From positions 124,001 to 188,000 of the forward strand of contig NZ_WJOK01000006.1 of assembly GCF_009649785.1 (NCBI RefSeq): a stretch of DNA of 64,000 nt, given 5' to 3'. A program made the position numbers and the translations under genes. Source of the stretch: Agrobacterium tumefaciens (GTDB lineage: Bacteria; Pseudomonadota; Alphaproteobacteria; Rhizobiales; Rhizobiaceae). A model generated the notes under the pieces. It searched no databases. It was given only the letters and a program-made list of their open reading frames with translations, and was not told the origin of the DNA. This document shows, one piece after another, positions 52,308 through 62,501 of the stretch. Numbering within the stretch: the first letter of the stretch is position 1; each line of letters begins with the position of its first letter.

Positions 52308-54800
52308 ATGGGTTTGCAGAGCTATAACGCCAAGCGCAGTTTCGACAAGACGCCGGAGCCGAAGGGCGACAAGGTCGATGCGCAGGGATCGAGTTTCGTC
52401 ATACAGAAGCACGATGCCCGCCGGCTGCATTACGATTTCCGGCTGGAGATGGACGGCGTCCTTAAAAGCTGGGCGGTAACCCGCGGGCCGAGCCTTGACC
52501 CGGAGGACAAGCGCCTTGCGGTGCATGTCGAGGACCACCCTCTAAGCTACGGCGACTTCGAAGGCGTAATCCCGAAAGGTCAATATGGCGGCGGCACCGT
52601 CATTCTTTGGGATCGTGGTGTCTGGCGCCCGATTGGCGACGCGAAGAAAGGCTACCGCAAAGGCCATCTCGAATTCGAACTGGAGGGCGAAAAGCTTAAA
52701 GGCCGCTGGCATCTTGTGCGTATGCATGGAAAGCCCGGTGAAAGCCGTGAAAACTGGCTGCTGATCAAGGGCGACGACGAAGAGGCAAGGCATGATGGCG
52801 GCGCCGATATTCTGGAGGAGCGGCCGGAATCCGTGAAGACTGGCCGAAGTGTTGAAGACGTTGCCGCCAAGCCGAAGGACACCTGGAATTCGAAGCCCGT
52901 ATCGAAAAAGACCGTTAGTTTTTCCTCGGGCAAAAAACAGGCGCATGCCCTGCCGAAAGGTGCCCGCAAACAGGCGCTCCCATCCTTCGTGCCGCCGGCA
53001 CTTGCGACGCTGAAACCCAAGCCACCGGAAGGCTCCCGCTGGCTGCATGAGATCAAGTTCGACGGCTATCGCCTGCAGGTCCGTATCGACCACGGCAAAC
53101 TCCAGCTTCTGACCCGTAGCGGACTGGACTGGACCGAAAAGTTCGGCGATGCCGTGGCTCGAGCGCTCAAGTCGCTGCCGGTCGAAACACTGATGATCGA
53201 CGGCGAAATCGTGGTGGAACGGGACAGCGGCGCCTCGGATTTCTCAGCCTTGCAAAAGGACTTGAGCGAAGGGCGCAGCGACCGCTTCGTTTTTTATGCC
53301 TTCGATCTCCTGTATCTGGATGGCACGGATTTGCGCGGGGCGGCGCTGACGGATCGCAAGGCGCTACTGGAAAAGCTGTTGCCCGCCAGCAACCCGCATC
53401 TTCGCTACAGCGAACATTTCGAGGAAAGCGGCGGGCTTGTTCTCGATCATGCCTGTCGCCTCAGCCTCGAGGGCGTTATCTCCAAGGTCAAGGACAGCAA
53501 ATACGTCTCGGGCCGCAAGGGTAACTGGGTGAAATCCAAATGCTCGATGCGGCAGGAATTCGTCATCGGTGGCTATACCCTGTCATCCGCGTCGGACAAT
53601 GCCATCGGCTCGCTGGCGCTCGGCGTCTATGAGGAAGGCAAGCTGCGTCATGTCGGCCGCGTCGGCACCGGCTATACCGCTGACATTGCCGAAATGCTGC
53701 TTGGCCGCCTGAAACCGCTCGGCATCGATGACAGCCCTTTCGGCGAAAAGCTCACGGCACTTGCGCGCCGCGACCTGCATTACGTCAGGCCGGAACTGGT
53801 TGCAGAAGTGGAGTTTCGTGCCTGGTCCGGAGATGGCAATCTGCGCCATGCATCATTCCGCGGCTTGCGGGAAGACAAGCCGGCGGGTGAAATCGAACGC
53901 GAGGATAAGGCAGTGTCGGAACAAGGGACGCCGCAGTCAAAGATCAAGTTCACCCATCCGGAACGGCTTTATTGGCCGGGCGATGGCGTGACCAAGGAAG
54001 GGCTTGCCGATTATTACACGCAGGTCTGGCGCTATATGGCCCCCTTTGTCGTCAACCGGCCTCTGGCGCTGCTGCGTTGTCCTGAAGGGATCGATGGTCA
54101 GCGTTTCTTCCAGAAACACGCCTGGCGCGGTGTGAACAAGGCGATAGAACAGATCAAGGATCCGAAGGACAAGGGCGGGGAACCGCTTATCAGGATTACG
54201 GATTTCGATGGCATGATGGCCCTGGTCCAGTCCGCTGCGCTTGAAATTCACCCATGGGGGGCGACAACCGCGAACTGGGAAAAGCCTGACATGATCACCA
54301 TGGATATAGACCCCGGCGAGGACGTGTCATGGCAGGAGGTAATCGGCGCGGCACTGGAACTGAAGCGGCGTTTCGAAGATGCCGGTCTGGCCGCTTTCGT
54401 GAAAACCTCCGGCGGCAAGGGGTTGCATGTCGTGGCACCCTTGAAACCGGAAGCGGGATGGCCGGCCTTGAAGGCCTTTGCAAAGACCATGGCGGATGAC
54501 ATTGCCAAGGCGGAGCCGGAGAAATATCTTGCGGTGGCAACCAAAGCGAAACGCCAGGGCCGCATCTTCCTCGACTATCTGCGTAATGGCAGGGGCAATA
54601 CGGCTGTTGCGCCCTATTCGACACGTGCCCGACCCGGAGCCGCCATTTCAGCGCCAATCGAATGGGCGGAACTCTCAGATGAGATAGGTCCGGCACACTT
54701 CACGGTCAGCAATATCGGCGCGCGCCTTTCTGCCCTGAAGAAGGATCCATGGGACGGCTTTTTCGCTGCCGCGCGACCCCTGCCGAAAAAGGCCCGATGA
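52308..54800 (+). CDS. ligD: ATP-dependent DNA ligase LigD (phosphoesterase-ligase-polymerase)
   Basis: An 830-aa three-domain NHEJ enzyme in the order PE-LIG-POL, as in Pseudomonas. Residues about 30-160 are the 3'-phosphoesterase (K-H-D-A-R-R-L-H-Y-D-F-R-L, catalytic H35 and H41). Residues about 225-520 are the ligase, with the adenylated K250 in H-E-I-K-F-D-G-Y-R. Residues about 545-825 are the primase-like polymerase with D-I-D-P-G near 668 and S-G-G-K-G-L-H near 705. All active sites look intact. It trims, fills and seals ends held by Ku. Its stop lies 3 bp from the stop of the second, convergent ku gene. Confidence 0.95.
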   Translation: MGLQSYNAKRSFDKTPEPKGDKVDAQGSSFVIQKHDARRLHYDFRLEMDGVLKSWAVTRGPSLDPEDKRLAVHVEDHPLSYGDFEGVIPKGQYGGGTVILWDRGVWRPIGDAKKGYRKGHLEFELEGEKLKGRWHLVRMHGKPGESRENWLLIKGDDEEARHDGGADILEERPESVKTGRSVEDVAAKPKDTWNSKPVSKKTVSFSSGKKQAHALPKGARKQALPSFVPPALATLKPKPPEGSRWLHEIKFDGYRLQVRIDHGKLQLLTRSGLDWTEKFGDAVARALKSLPVETLMIDGEIVVERDSGASDFSALQKDLSEGRSDRFVFYAFDLLYLDGTDLRGAALTDRKALLEKLLPASNPHLRYSEHFEESGGLVLDHACRLSLEGVISKVKDSKYVSGRKGNWVKSKCSMRQEFVIGGYTLSSASDNAIGSLALGVYEEGKLRHVGRVGTGYTADIAEMLLGRLKPLGIDDSPFGEKLTALARRDLHYVRPELVAEVEFRAWSGDGNLRHASFRGLREDKPAGEIEREDKAVSEQGTPQSKIKFTHPERLYWPGDGVTKEGLADYYTQVWRYMAPFVVNRPLALLRCPEGIDGQRFFQKHAWRGVNKAIEQIKDPKDKGGEPLIRITDFDGMMALVQSAALEIHPWGATTANWEKPDMITMDIDPGEDVSWQEVIGAALELKRRFEDAGLAAFVKTSGGKGLHVVAPLKPEAGWPALKAFAKTMADDIAKAEPEKYLAVATKAKRQGRIFLDYLRNGRGNTAVAPYSTRARPGAAISAPIEWAELSDEIGPAHFTVSNIGARLSALKKDPWDGFFAAARPLPKKAR

Positions 54801-54803
54801 GCG

Positions 54804-55595
54804 TCAGCCTTTCTTGTCCGAGGCAAGGCTTTTCTTCAAGGCATCCATGATGTTGATGACATTGCCGCCGGTCCGGGTTTTCGTGCCGGTCTTCTTTTCC
54901 GGGGAAGATACGGTCTTGCTCTTGGTTTTTAGCAAAGCGCTGATCTTTTTCTGGATCGGATCCTGCACCAGCGCCGGTTTCCATCCCGTCATCTGTTTGC
55001 CGATGCGTTTTTCCATCGCGTCCAGCAGCGGCTTTTCGAATTTCATCTTCGGATCCAGCGCGTCGATGCTTTCGCGCACTTCCTCGCCATAGTGCAGGGT
55101 CCACAGAATGATGCCCTTGCCTGACGGTTCCAGCAGAACCGCTCTTTCGCGGCGATAGAGAACAAGCCGCGCAATGCCGACAACGCCGTTTGCCCGCATG
55201 GCTTCCCGGATCACGCTGAAGGCTTCCGTGCCGATCTTGTCTTCCGGGCGCAGGAAGTGCGGCCGGTCGTACCATATCCAGTCGATAGAACCTGTGGGTA
55301 CGAAGGTCTGTATGTCGATGGTGCGGGTGCTTTCGAGCGCGACCGCATCGATCTCGTCATCCTCCAGCAACACATAATCGTCTTCGGCGCGGGGAAACCC
55401 CTTCACCTGGTTCTTTGCGGCCACCGGCTTGTGGGTAACGCTGTCGACATATCGGCTTTCGACGCGATTGCCGGTTTTGCGGTTGAGAACGTGGAAGCGG
55501 TATTTGTTGCTTTCGGTTGTGGCAGGCGTCAGCGAAACTGCGGCCGTCACCAGCGACAGCTTCAGATAGCCCTTCCAGAAAACCTGCCGTGCCAT
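54804..55595 (-). CDS. Second Ku protein
   Basis: A 263-aa Ku homologue on the opposite strand, with start W-K-G-Y-L-K-L-S, R-F-H-V-L-N-R-K-T-G-N-R-V near residue 33 and K-N-Q-V-K-G near 60. The tail is basic and ends with N-V-I-N-I-M-D-A-L-K-K-S-L, like the first Ku. The two Ku proteins are clearly divergent, so this is an old duplication or separate acquisition. Multiple Ku genes are known in Sinorhizobium. ATG at 55595 is preferred. A weak EcfG-like site (GGAAC-N17-TGTT) is seen on the minus strand at 55635-55660. Confidence 0.93.
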   Translation of the reverse strand: MARQVFWKGYLKLSLVTAAVSLTPATTESNKYRFHVLNRKTGNRVESRYVDSVTHKPVAAKNQVKGFPRAEDDYVLLEDDEIDAVALESTRTIDIQTFVPTGSIDWIWYDRPHFLRPEDKIGTEAFSVIREAMRANGVVGIARLVLYRRERAVLLEPSGKGIILWTLHYGEEVRESIDALDPKMKFEKPLLDAMEKRIGKQMTGWKPALVQDPIQKKISALLKTKSKTVSSPEKKTGTKTRTGGNVINIMDALKKSLASDKKG

Positions 55596-55692
55596 GATCC
55601 GCGATCCGCCTTGTCGCCTGTTGTCTCCCGGATCAACAACCACAGGGTGGCTTTTGTTCCGGGAGCTTTGGCAGAGAGGGCAGTACTCTGTC

Positions 55693-56697
55693 TCAACCGA
55701 ACAACGATGTAAGACCATAGACAGATGCGGATATCAGGGCAGCGGCCGGCATGGTCACGACCCAGGCAATGACGATATTGCCCGCAAGGCCCCAACGCAC
55801 CGCCGAGACGCGACGTGCGGCACCGACGCCGATGATGGCGCCGGTGATCGTATGGGTGGTGGACACCGGAATGCCGAGCCACGTCGCGCCGAAAAGTGTC
55901 AGCGCACCGCCGGTTTCGGCGCAGAACCCCTGCATCGGGTTCAGCCTGGTGATTTTCGACCCCATGGTGTGCACGATGCGCCAGCCGCCGAACAGTGTGC
56001 CGAGCGCCATGGCCGACTGGCACGAGATCACCACCCAGAACGGCACGTAGAAGCTCTCTCCAAGATGCCCCTGGCTGAACAGCAGCACAGCGATGATGCC
56101 CATGGTCTTCTGTGCGTCATTGCCGCCGTGGCCGAGCGAATAGAGCGAGGCGGAAATGAACTGCATGATGCGGAAGGTACGATCCACGGCGAAGGGTGTC
56201 TGGCGCACGAACAGCCAGGAGACGGCAAGCACCAGCAGCAGTGCCAGGAAAAAGCCGATGGCCGGCGACATGAAGATCGCGCCCACGGTTTTCAGAAGAC
56301 CCGACCAGACGATGGAATTGAAACCGACCTTCGCAAAGCCCGCACCGACGAGACCGCCGATCAAGGCATGTGACGAGCTGGAGGGAATGCCGAAAATCCA
56401 GGTTACGATATTCCAGACGATGGCGCCCATCAATGCCGCGAAGATGACCTGCGGGGAAACGATGGCCGGATCGATGATGCCGGTGCCGAGCGTTTCGGCC
56501 ACATGCAGGCCGAAGAACAGGAAGGCGATGAAATTGAAGAAGGCCGCCCATGCCACCGCATATTGCGGGCGCAATACACGGGTGGAGACGATGGTGGCGA
56601 TGGAATTTGCGGCGTCGTGGAGACCGTTCAGAAAATCGAAGAACAGCGCGATGGCGATAAGGCCGACAAGCAGCGGCAGTGCAAGCGCGACATCCAT
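55693..56697 (-). CDS. pit: Low-affinity inorganic phosphate transporter (PiT family)
   Basis: A 334-aa membrane protein with ten to eleven helices and the two PiT signatures: F-D-F-L-N-G-L-H-D-A-A-N-S near residues 21-33, and T-H-T-I-T-G-A near 285. This matches the Pit of the rhizobial orfA-pit operon, which brings in phosphate as a metal-phosphate symport when phosphate is plentiful. Its ATG shares one base with the stop of the upstream PhoU-like gene. Confidence 0.92.
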   Translation of the reverse strand: MDVALALPLLVGLIAIALFFDFLNGLHDAANSIATIVSTRVLRPQYAVAWAAFFNFIAFLFFGLHVAETLGTGIIDPAIVSPQVIFAALMGAIVWNIVTWIFGIPSSSSHALIGGLVGAGFAKVGFNSIVWSGLLKTVGAIFMSPAIGFFLALLLVLAVSWLFVRQTPFAVDRTFRIMQFISASLYSLGHGGNDAQKTMGIIAVLLFSQGHLGESFYVPFWVVISCQSAMALGTLFGGWRIVHTMGSKITRLNPMQGFCAETGGALTLFGATWLGIPVSTTHTITGAIIGVGAARRVSAVRWGLAGNIVIAWVVTMPAAALISASVYGLTSLFG

Positions 56698-57341
56698 CAG
56701 ACGTTCTCGATAACGATGCCGCTGATCTCGTTCGCCACGTCCTCGAAGCGGTCGACGACCTTTTCGAGTTCGCCGTAGATCTCGCTGCCGATCATATAGG
56801 CCATGGCATTGCCGGTCGCACCATGGCGCCGGAAGAGGTCCTTCAGGCCCTGGTCATGAAGCTCGTCGGAGCGCCCTTCGACGCGGGTAACCTCTTCGGC
56901 AATCACCGACAGGCGCTGGGCATTGGTGCCGACCTTTTCCAGAAGCGGGATGGCTTCGGCGACGAGGCTTGCCGCACGCACGATCTCGTGGCCCATCTCG
57001 CGCATCAGCGGGTCGAATTCGGTTTGCTCGAACAGCCGGATCGTCTTGACGGTCTTGTGCATCATGTCGATGGCGTCATCCATGGACTGGATGAGGTCCT
57101 TGATATCGCCACGATCAAAGGGCGTTATGAAGCTGCGGCGCACCGCAAGCAGAACGTCGCGGGTAATATCATCCGCCTGGTCTTCGAGGGCGACGATAAG
57201 GTCGCAGTTTTTCTCAACGTCGACGCCGCTCAGAAGGTGGTCCAGAGCTGCGGCGGCTTTGACGACCGTTTCCGAATGTTTGCTAAACATGTCGAAGAAA
57301 CGGTCCTCGCGCGGCATCAGCTTGCGAAAAATGCTCATCAT
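56697..57341 (-). CDS. PhoU-like DUF47 family protein (OrfA)
   Basis: A 214-aa helical protein of the DUF47/PhoU-like family, with repeated acidic helices carrying E-D/D-D metal-ligand patterns (E-D-Q-A-D-D-I near residue 54, Q-S-M-D-D-A-I-D near 88). In Sinorhizobium the homologue OrfA is encoded before Pit and is needed for its phosphate uptake. The arrangement here is the same, with a Pho box 44 bp upstream. A second ATG is adjacent at 57338. Confidence 0.88.
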   Translation of the reverse strand: MMSIFRKLMPREDRFFDMFSKHSETVVKAAAALDHLLSGVDVEKNCDLIVALEDQADDITRDVLLAVRRSFITPFDRGDIKDLIQSMDDAIDMMHKTVKTIRLFEQTEFDPLMREMGHEIVRAASLVAEAIPLLEKVGTNAQRLSVIAEEVTRVEGRSDELHDQGLKDLFRRHGATGNAMAYMIGSEIYGELEKVVDRFEDVANEISGIVIENV

Positions 57342-57384
57342 GCGAATTGGCCCTCAATGGCGCTTTATTAGTTGTGGGGGGTGA

Positions 57385-57402
57385 TTGTCATAAAACTGTC
57401 AT
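57385..57402. promoter_or_regulatory. Pho box (PhoB-binding site)
   Basis: TTGTCAT (57385-57391) and CTGTCAT (57396-57402) form a direct repeat with an 11-bp period and an AAAA spacer. This matches the rhizobial consensus CTGTCAT-N4-CTGTCAT in all but one base. In Sinorhizobium, PhoB represses orfA-pit when phosphate is low. Confidence 0.85.
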
Positions 57403-57454
57403 AAATGCACGCGGGGCATTGATGCAACCCGGAAAATCGGCAGTATCAACGGAT

Positions 57455-57997
57455 ATGAAATCCATGAAGAAAAGCCGGAAAGCCCGTCCGGCGCGTTCCC
57501 TGACATTGCTTCAGCAACTTGCTGCTGTTCCTGAAAAGCTGTTCACCGGCTCTTTCCGGCAGCAATATGCCGCCTTATGCTTCCGTTATACCGGAAGCGG
57601 CGAAGAGGTCGAAATCCTCGTCGTCACCTCCCGCACCAGCGCACGCTGGATCATTCCGCGCGGCTGGCCGATGAAACGCAAGAAGCCGCATGAGGCTGCC
57701 GCGATCGAGGCGTGGGAGGAAGCGGGCGTTCGTGGCCGCGTGAGGAAGGACGCCGTTGGCCGCTACACCTATCTCAAGATGCTCGACAACGGCGATGTCG
57801 TTCCCTGCGTTGTCGATGTCTTCCAGATCGAGATCACCGGGGAGGAAACGAGTTTCAAGGAGCGCGGCGAACGCCTTCTGGAATGGGTTCGCCCGGACGA
57901 GGCAGCAAGGCGCGTCCGGGAAATCGAACTGAAATCGCTTCTGGTCGACTTCCGCCCGAGGGGGAAGAGGAAACGCCTGACCGAAGAAAAGTCCTAA
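57455..57997 (+). CDS. NUDIX hydrolase (diphosphoinositol-polyphosphatase-like)
   Basis: A protein of about 180 aa. The Nudix box is G-W-P-M-K-R-K-K-P-H-E-A-A-A-I-E-A-W-E-E followed by A-G-V, with the catalytic E-E pair but an Ile in place of the usual Arg of the REUxEE core. The pattern resembles DIPP-type hydrolases, which act on diphosphoinositol or dinucleoside polyphosphates. A short basic N-terminus precedes the domain. The start is uncertain (57422, 57455 or 57464); any longer frame would run through the Pho box. Divergent from orfA-pit. Confidence 0.82.
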   Translation: MKSMKKSRKARPARSLTLLQQLAAVPEKLFTGSFRQQYAALCFRYTGSGEEVEILVVTSRTSARWIIPRGWPMKRKKPHEAAAIEAWEEAGVRGRVRKDAVGRYTYLKMLDNGDVVPCVVDVFQIEITGEETSFKERGERLLEWVRPDEAARRVREIELKSLLVDFRPRGKRKRLTEEKS

Positions 57998-58018
57998 CGG
58001 CAAACGTCACCGGCGAAC

Positions 58019-61000
58019 CTAGGATGGTGAAGATGGACGTTCGGTCGATCCCGTCTCCCCCATCTCGTCCGGTGCCTTCGGTAGCAGGCGGGCGAAACGC
58101 CGGGTGATGCTGTCGATGTAAGACAGGATTGTTGGCACGACGATCAGGGTGAGCAGGGTGGAGCTGATGAGGCCGCCGATTACTGCGTGCGCCATCGGCG
58201 CGCGCTGCGCCCCGCCACCGCCAACAGCCAGCCCGAGCGGAATCATGCCGAAAATCATCGCAAGCGTCGTCATGATGATCGGGCGGAAGCGGATGATGCC
58301 GGCGCTCGCCAGCGCTTCGTTGAGCGAAAGTCCACGCTTCCTTTCGCGGTTGGCGAAATCGACAAGCAGGATGCCGTTCTTTGTAACGAGGCCCATCAGC
58401 ATGATGAAGCCGATCAGCGAGAACATGTTGATCGTGCTGCCGGCAACCAAGAGCCCGACGAGGACGCCGATGAGAGACAGCGGCAGCGACGCCATGATGG
58501 CGAGCGGTTGCAGGAAACTGCCGAATTGCGAGGCGAGCACGATGTAGATGAAGATGACCGCCATTGCGAGCGCAATTACCATGTGGCCAACCGTCTCCTC
58601 CATGGTTTCGGCGTCGCCGCCGAAGCGGATACGGTAGCCGTCCGGCAGGTCGCGGGCGGCGGTAAGGGTTTTCAAAACGTCTATCACTTCGCCAAGCGCT
58701 CGTCCGGATATGTTGGCCGAAACCAGCACCTCGCGGCGATTGTCGATGCGGCGGATTTCGGCGGGTGCTTCCACGGTGGTGATATCGGCGACCTGATCCA
58801 GACGTACCAACAGGGGCGAGCCGTTGGATGCCGTGCGGCTGGTGGCGATCATCAACTCGCTGATCCTCGCCGTGTCGGCACGCCGCTCGCCGGGCAGGCG
58901 CACGACGATGTCGTAGCTGTTACCGCCCGCATCCGTCCATTTCGACACGTCCTCACCGGCGATGAGCGGCGAGAGCGCTGCGGCAAGATCGGATCGGGAA
59001 ATGCCGAGATCGCTTGCCGCCTCGCGTTTCAGGCGTACCGAAAGGATAGAGGTCACGTCGCGGGTGCTTGAGGTCACATCCACGAGGCCGGGGATTTTTT
59101 TCATGTCTTCCATCAGACCGTCGGCGATCTTTTCGAGGATCGCCCGGTCGTCGCCAAGAATGCTGAGCTGGACGGGGCTTTCGCCACCGCCAAGACCGTT
59201 TTGCAGGATCGCGACCTCTATGCCCGATATGGCCGACAGGCGTTTGCGGATCGGATCGGCCAGCGTGACCGGAGTTCGGGTGCGCATCTCCAGCGGCACC
59301 AGTCCCACCAGAACGGCGGCGCGATGTTTACCGACGGTGCCGCCGGTATTGACGGTGGAATAGAGCATCTCGACTTCCGGGAATTCCTGGAGTGCCTTCT
59401 CGACCTGCCGCACCTTCGCCGTGGTGTAATCCAGCGAGGAGCCGACCGGTGCCGTGACGTTGATCTGGAAGCGGCCTTCATCCGTATTCGGGACGAATTC
59501 CGCACCGACCAACGGCACCATGAGCAGGCTGCCGACAAAAATGCCTGATGTGACGAGCAGGGTGACGAGGCGGTGGTGCAATGTCCAACCGATCACGTGC
59601 CGATACTGATCGGCGAGCCATTCGAAGCCGTGATCGAAACGGGCGATCAGCCGGCCCACCGGCCCGCGCGGGGCGTTGGGTTGCGCATCCGGATCGTACC
59701 AGACGCTCGACAGCATCGGATCGAGCGTGAAGGCGACGAAAAGCGAGATCAGCACGGCAGCTGAAACGGTGATGCCGAATTCATAGAAGAACCGACCGAC
59801 GATGCCGTCCATGAAAGCGACGGGCAGGAAGACCGCCACGATTGTCGCCGTTGTCGCGATAACCGCAAGTCCGATTTCGTTCGTGCCGTCGAGTGCTGCG
59901 CGGATATGGGATTTCCCCATGTGAAGGTGACGGGTGATGTTTTCGCGCACAACGATGGCGTCATCCACCAGAATGCCGATGGAAAGCGTCAGCGCCAGGA
60001 GGCTCAGTGTATTGAGCGTGAAGCCCATAACGTCAATGACCGCCAGCGTGCCGATGATCGCAATCGGCAGCGTCAGTCCGGTGATGACGGTGCTGCGCCA
60101 GGAATTGAGGAACAGGAAGACGATGGCCACGGCAAGTGCCGCCCCTTCTATCAACGTCGTCTGCACCTGCGTGACGGATTCCCGGATGGGAATGGATGTG
60201 TCCGTAATGACCCGCAATTGCACGTTTTGCGGAACAAGGTCGGCATTGAGGGCGTCCAGGCGCTTTCTCACATCCGCGACAACCTGAACCGTGTTGGCAC
60301 CCTGAACCTTGACGATGTCGATCGCCAGCGCAGTCTGGCCATTATAGAGGGCACGGTTTTCGGGGTCGGCAGCCCCTTCGGAGAGTGCGGCGATGTCGCG
60401 AAGATAAATGGCTGCGCCACCGCTCCGGGCTACGACCATGTCCAGCAGCGCCTGCGGTTCTGCGATGCGGCCCTGGACCTGGATCGTGCGTTCGGAAACG
60501 GTATCGACAAGGCTTCCAGCCGGGCTGTTGCTGTTGCCGGTGCGTAGCGCGCTTACCACCTCGTTAATGCCGATCCCAAGCGCGCGCATGCGGGTATCGT
60601 CGATCACAATGTCGATCTGCCGCTTGCGGGCGCCGACCAGCGTTGCCTGCCCGACACCGGGAACGGTCGTCAGTTGCCGCAGCACCCTTTGGTCGGCAAG
60701 GGTGGTGAGTGCGGGTATGTCGAGCGACGTCGAGCTTATCGCCACCGACAGGATAGGCTCGGCGGCGGGATCGAACCGGGATATGACCGGCTTTTTGGCC
60801 TCTTGCGGGAAATTCGCGTCGATGGCGGCGATCTTGTCGCGCACGTCCTGTGCCGCGGTCGCGCTCTTAACCTCGAGCTTGAATTTTGCGACGACGACAG
60901 AGCGTCCCTCGTAGGAGGTTGACGTGATCTCGTCCAGACCGCCGATGGCGTTCAGCGCATCCTCGACCGGGCGCGTCAATTCTGTCTCCACCGTTTCCGG

Positions 61001-61165
61001 CGTGGCGCCCGGATAAGCGGTGGACACCACGACGACCGGAACGTCGACATTGGGGTAGAGGTCGAGCCCCAGCCGCTGCAACGAGAAAAGACCCATGACC
61101 AGAAGCGCCACCATCATCATGGTGGCGAAAACAGGGTGGGAGACGGATATGCGGGTCAGAAACAT
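58019..61165 (-). CDS. RND-family efflux pump inner-membrane transporter (HAE1 type)
   Basis: A 1048-aa pump, full length for AcrB-like proteins. N-terminus [13 protein letters not shown]; proton-relay acids in helix 4 ([12 protein letters not shown] near residues 395-406); the matching Lys is in the second half ([10 protein letters not shown] near 930). It exports drugs or other toxic compounds with the adaptor encoded just upstream and an outer-membrane channel that is not encoded in this window. The gene is second in a two-gene operon, one nucleotide after the adaptor stop. Confidence 0.93.
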   Translation of the reverse strand: MFLTRISVSHPVFATMMMVALLVMGLFSLQRLGLDLYPNVDVPVVVVSTAYPGATPETVETELTRPVEDALNAIGGLDEITSTSYEGRSVVVAKFKLEVKSATAAQDVRDKIAAIDANFPQEAKKPVISRFDPAAEPILSVAISSTSLDIPALTTLADQRVLRQLTTVPGVGQATLVGARKRQIDIVIDDTRMRALGIGINEVVSALRTGNSNSPAGSLVDTVSERTIQVQGRIAEPQALLDMVVARSGGAAIYLRDIAALSEGAADPENRALYNGQTALAIDIVKVQGANTVQVVADVRKRLDALNADLVPQNVQLRVITDTSIPIRESVTQVQTTLIEGAALAVAIVFLFLNSWRSTVITGLTLPIAIIGTLAVIDVMGFTLNTLSLLALTLSIGILVDDAIVVRENITRHLHMGKSHIRAALDGTNEIGLAVIATTATIVAVFLPVAFMDGIVGRFFYEFGITVSAAVLISLFVAFTLDPMLSSVWYDPDAQPNAPRGPVGRLIARFDHGFEWLADQYRHVIGWTLHHRLVTLLVTSGIFVGSLLMVPLVGAEFVPNTDEGRFQINVTAPVGSSLDYTTAKVRQVEKALQEFPEVEMLYSTVNTGGTVGKHRAAVLVGLVPLEMRTRTPVTLADPIRKRLSAISGIEVAILQNGLGGGESPVQLSILGDDRAILEKIADGLMEDMKKIPGLVDVTSSTRDVTSILSVRLKREAASDLGISRSDLAAALSPLIAGEDVSKWTDAGGNSYDIVVRLPGERRADTARISELMIATSRTASNGSPLLVRLDQVADITTVEAPAEIRRIDNRREVLVSANISGRALGEVIDVLKTLTAARDLPDGYRIRFGGDAETMEETVGHMVIALAMAVIFIYIVLASQFGSFLQPLAIMASLPLSLIGVLVGLLVAGSTINMFSLIGFIMLMGLVTKNGILLVDFANRERKRGLSLNEALASAGIIRFRPIIMTTLAMIFGMIPLGLAVGGGGAQRAPMAHAVIGGLISSTLLTLIVVPTILSYIDSITRRFARLLPKAPDEMGETGSTERPSSPS

Positions 61166-61166
61166 C

Positions 61167-62315
61167 TCAGCCTGCCTTGTCGACGGTAACGGCCATGTCG
61201 AGCTGCAATTCGGGAAGCGGTGCGGTCAGGATCGTCTCACCGTCCTCTAGACCGGCGCCTATCTCGATCAGGCTGCCATCGTTCCAGCGCGATCCCACAG
61301 CCACCGTCTGGCGGCGAAGGTGGCCGTTCAGGACTTTAAGGACGTGATAGCCGGTTTCGTCTTTGCGAAGCGCGATTGCAGGAACGACAAGCGCATCGTT
61401 TTTTTCGCGCACGAGGATGGACCCGCTGGCGAACATTCCTCCCCACAGCCGGCCGTCGCGGTTGGCAAGCCGGAGATAGACGGCGACAAAGCGCGTCCCG
61501 TCTTCGGCAACCGGGCTGATGCGCTCAACGGTGCTTCTGAGAGGCTGGCCGCCGATGCCGTCAATATCGAGTTCGGCGGTCTGGCCAACGGCGACACGTG
61601 GGATGTCGCGCGTGGCAACGAGAACCTTCGCCTCAAGCATGCTTTTATCGACCAGCGTCATGAGTTCACCATCGGCACTGACGCGGGAGCCGGCTTCTGC
61701 CTGCCGGCGGGTAATGGTGCCATCAAAAGGCGCGCGGATTTCGGCATTGCGAAGGGCAAGGCGGGCGATATCCACCTGCGCCGAAAGGCTCTGAAGCCTT
61801 GCCGTTTTCACAACGACATCGCTCTTCGCCTTGTCGAGCTGTTCAGCCGATGCGATGTTTTTTGACGCTAGCTGTTCGGTTCGGGTGAGGGCCTGCATCG
61901 CCAGTGTGAGTTCGGCCTCGGCCGCATCCCGGTCGCTCTGCCGCAGCAGGAGAGTCGATTGCAGTTCCTCGGTTTCGAACCGTACCAGCAGGTCGCCCGC
62001 CCGCACCGCCTGCCCGTCCCTGACATTCATATCCAGAATTTTTCCAGCCTCGCGGGCGCGGATCACGACACGGCTGACCGGCTGAAGTTCGCCACTGATG
62101 CTGAGCCGCTCCGCCATCGCTCGTGTGCCGATCCTTGCGATTTCCGCAGCCGTCAGTTCGAACGGGATACCGGCCGGGCTCATCGAGGTTGACGCCACGA
62201 TCCCCTTGACGCGCTCGTTCGCATCGACGCTTCCGCGCGCCGGATCGAGAGCCGTGACGACGAGAGCGCAGCCCGCAAGCGCGATCCCCGCCTTGATCGT
62301 TCTTTTCACCCACAT
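61167..62315 (-). CDS. RND efflux periplasmic adaptor (membrane fusion protein)
   Basis: A 382-aa adaptor with one N-terminal membrane anchor (residues 5-25). A lipoyl-like half-domain, a coiled hairpin of about 60 residues rich in Glu, Ala and Leu (E-L-Q-S-T-L-L-L-R-Q-S-D-R-D-A-A-E-A-E-L region near 110-130), a second lipoyl half and a beta-barrel follow. ATG at 62315 is chosen because GGAAGG lies 8 nt upstream; the open frame beyond it runs through the divergent promoter region. It links the RND pump to an outer-membrane channel. Confidence 0.88.
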   Translation of the reverse strand: MWVKRTIKAGIALAGCALVVTALDPARGSVDANERVKGIVASTSMSPAGIPFELTAAEIARIGTRAMAERLSISGELQPVSRVVIRAREAGKILDMNVRDGQAVRAGDLLVRFETEELQSTLLLRQSDRDAAEAELTLAMQALTRTEQLASKNIASAEQLDKAKSDVVVKTARLQSLSAQVDIARLALRNAEIRAPFDGTITRRQAEAGSRVSADGELMTLVDKSMLEAKVLVATRDIPRVAVGQTAELDIDGIGGQPLRSTVERISPVAEDGTRFVAVYLRLANRDGRLWGGMFASGSILVREKNDALVVPAIALRKDETGYHVLKVLNGHLRRQTVAVGSRWNDGSLIEIGAGLEDGETILTAPLPELQLDMAVTVDKAG

Positions 62316-62501
62316 AACATAATCCTTCCAGGCAAAACTCATCCTGTGACCGATCGAGCGGTCATGTCGCCTGTCTTGCAGGCTGATGGCTTCTGGATAA
62401 GTGTTGATAATTGCAGCAGCATTACCCGCCCGCATCTTCTGCGCCGCAATACTGTCGCAACCTTTCTGGCAGACAAGGAGGGGGCGAAGGGACGGTGGCA
62501 A

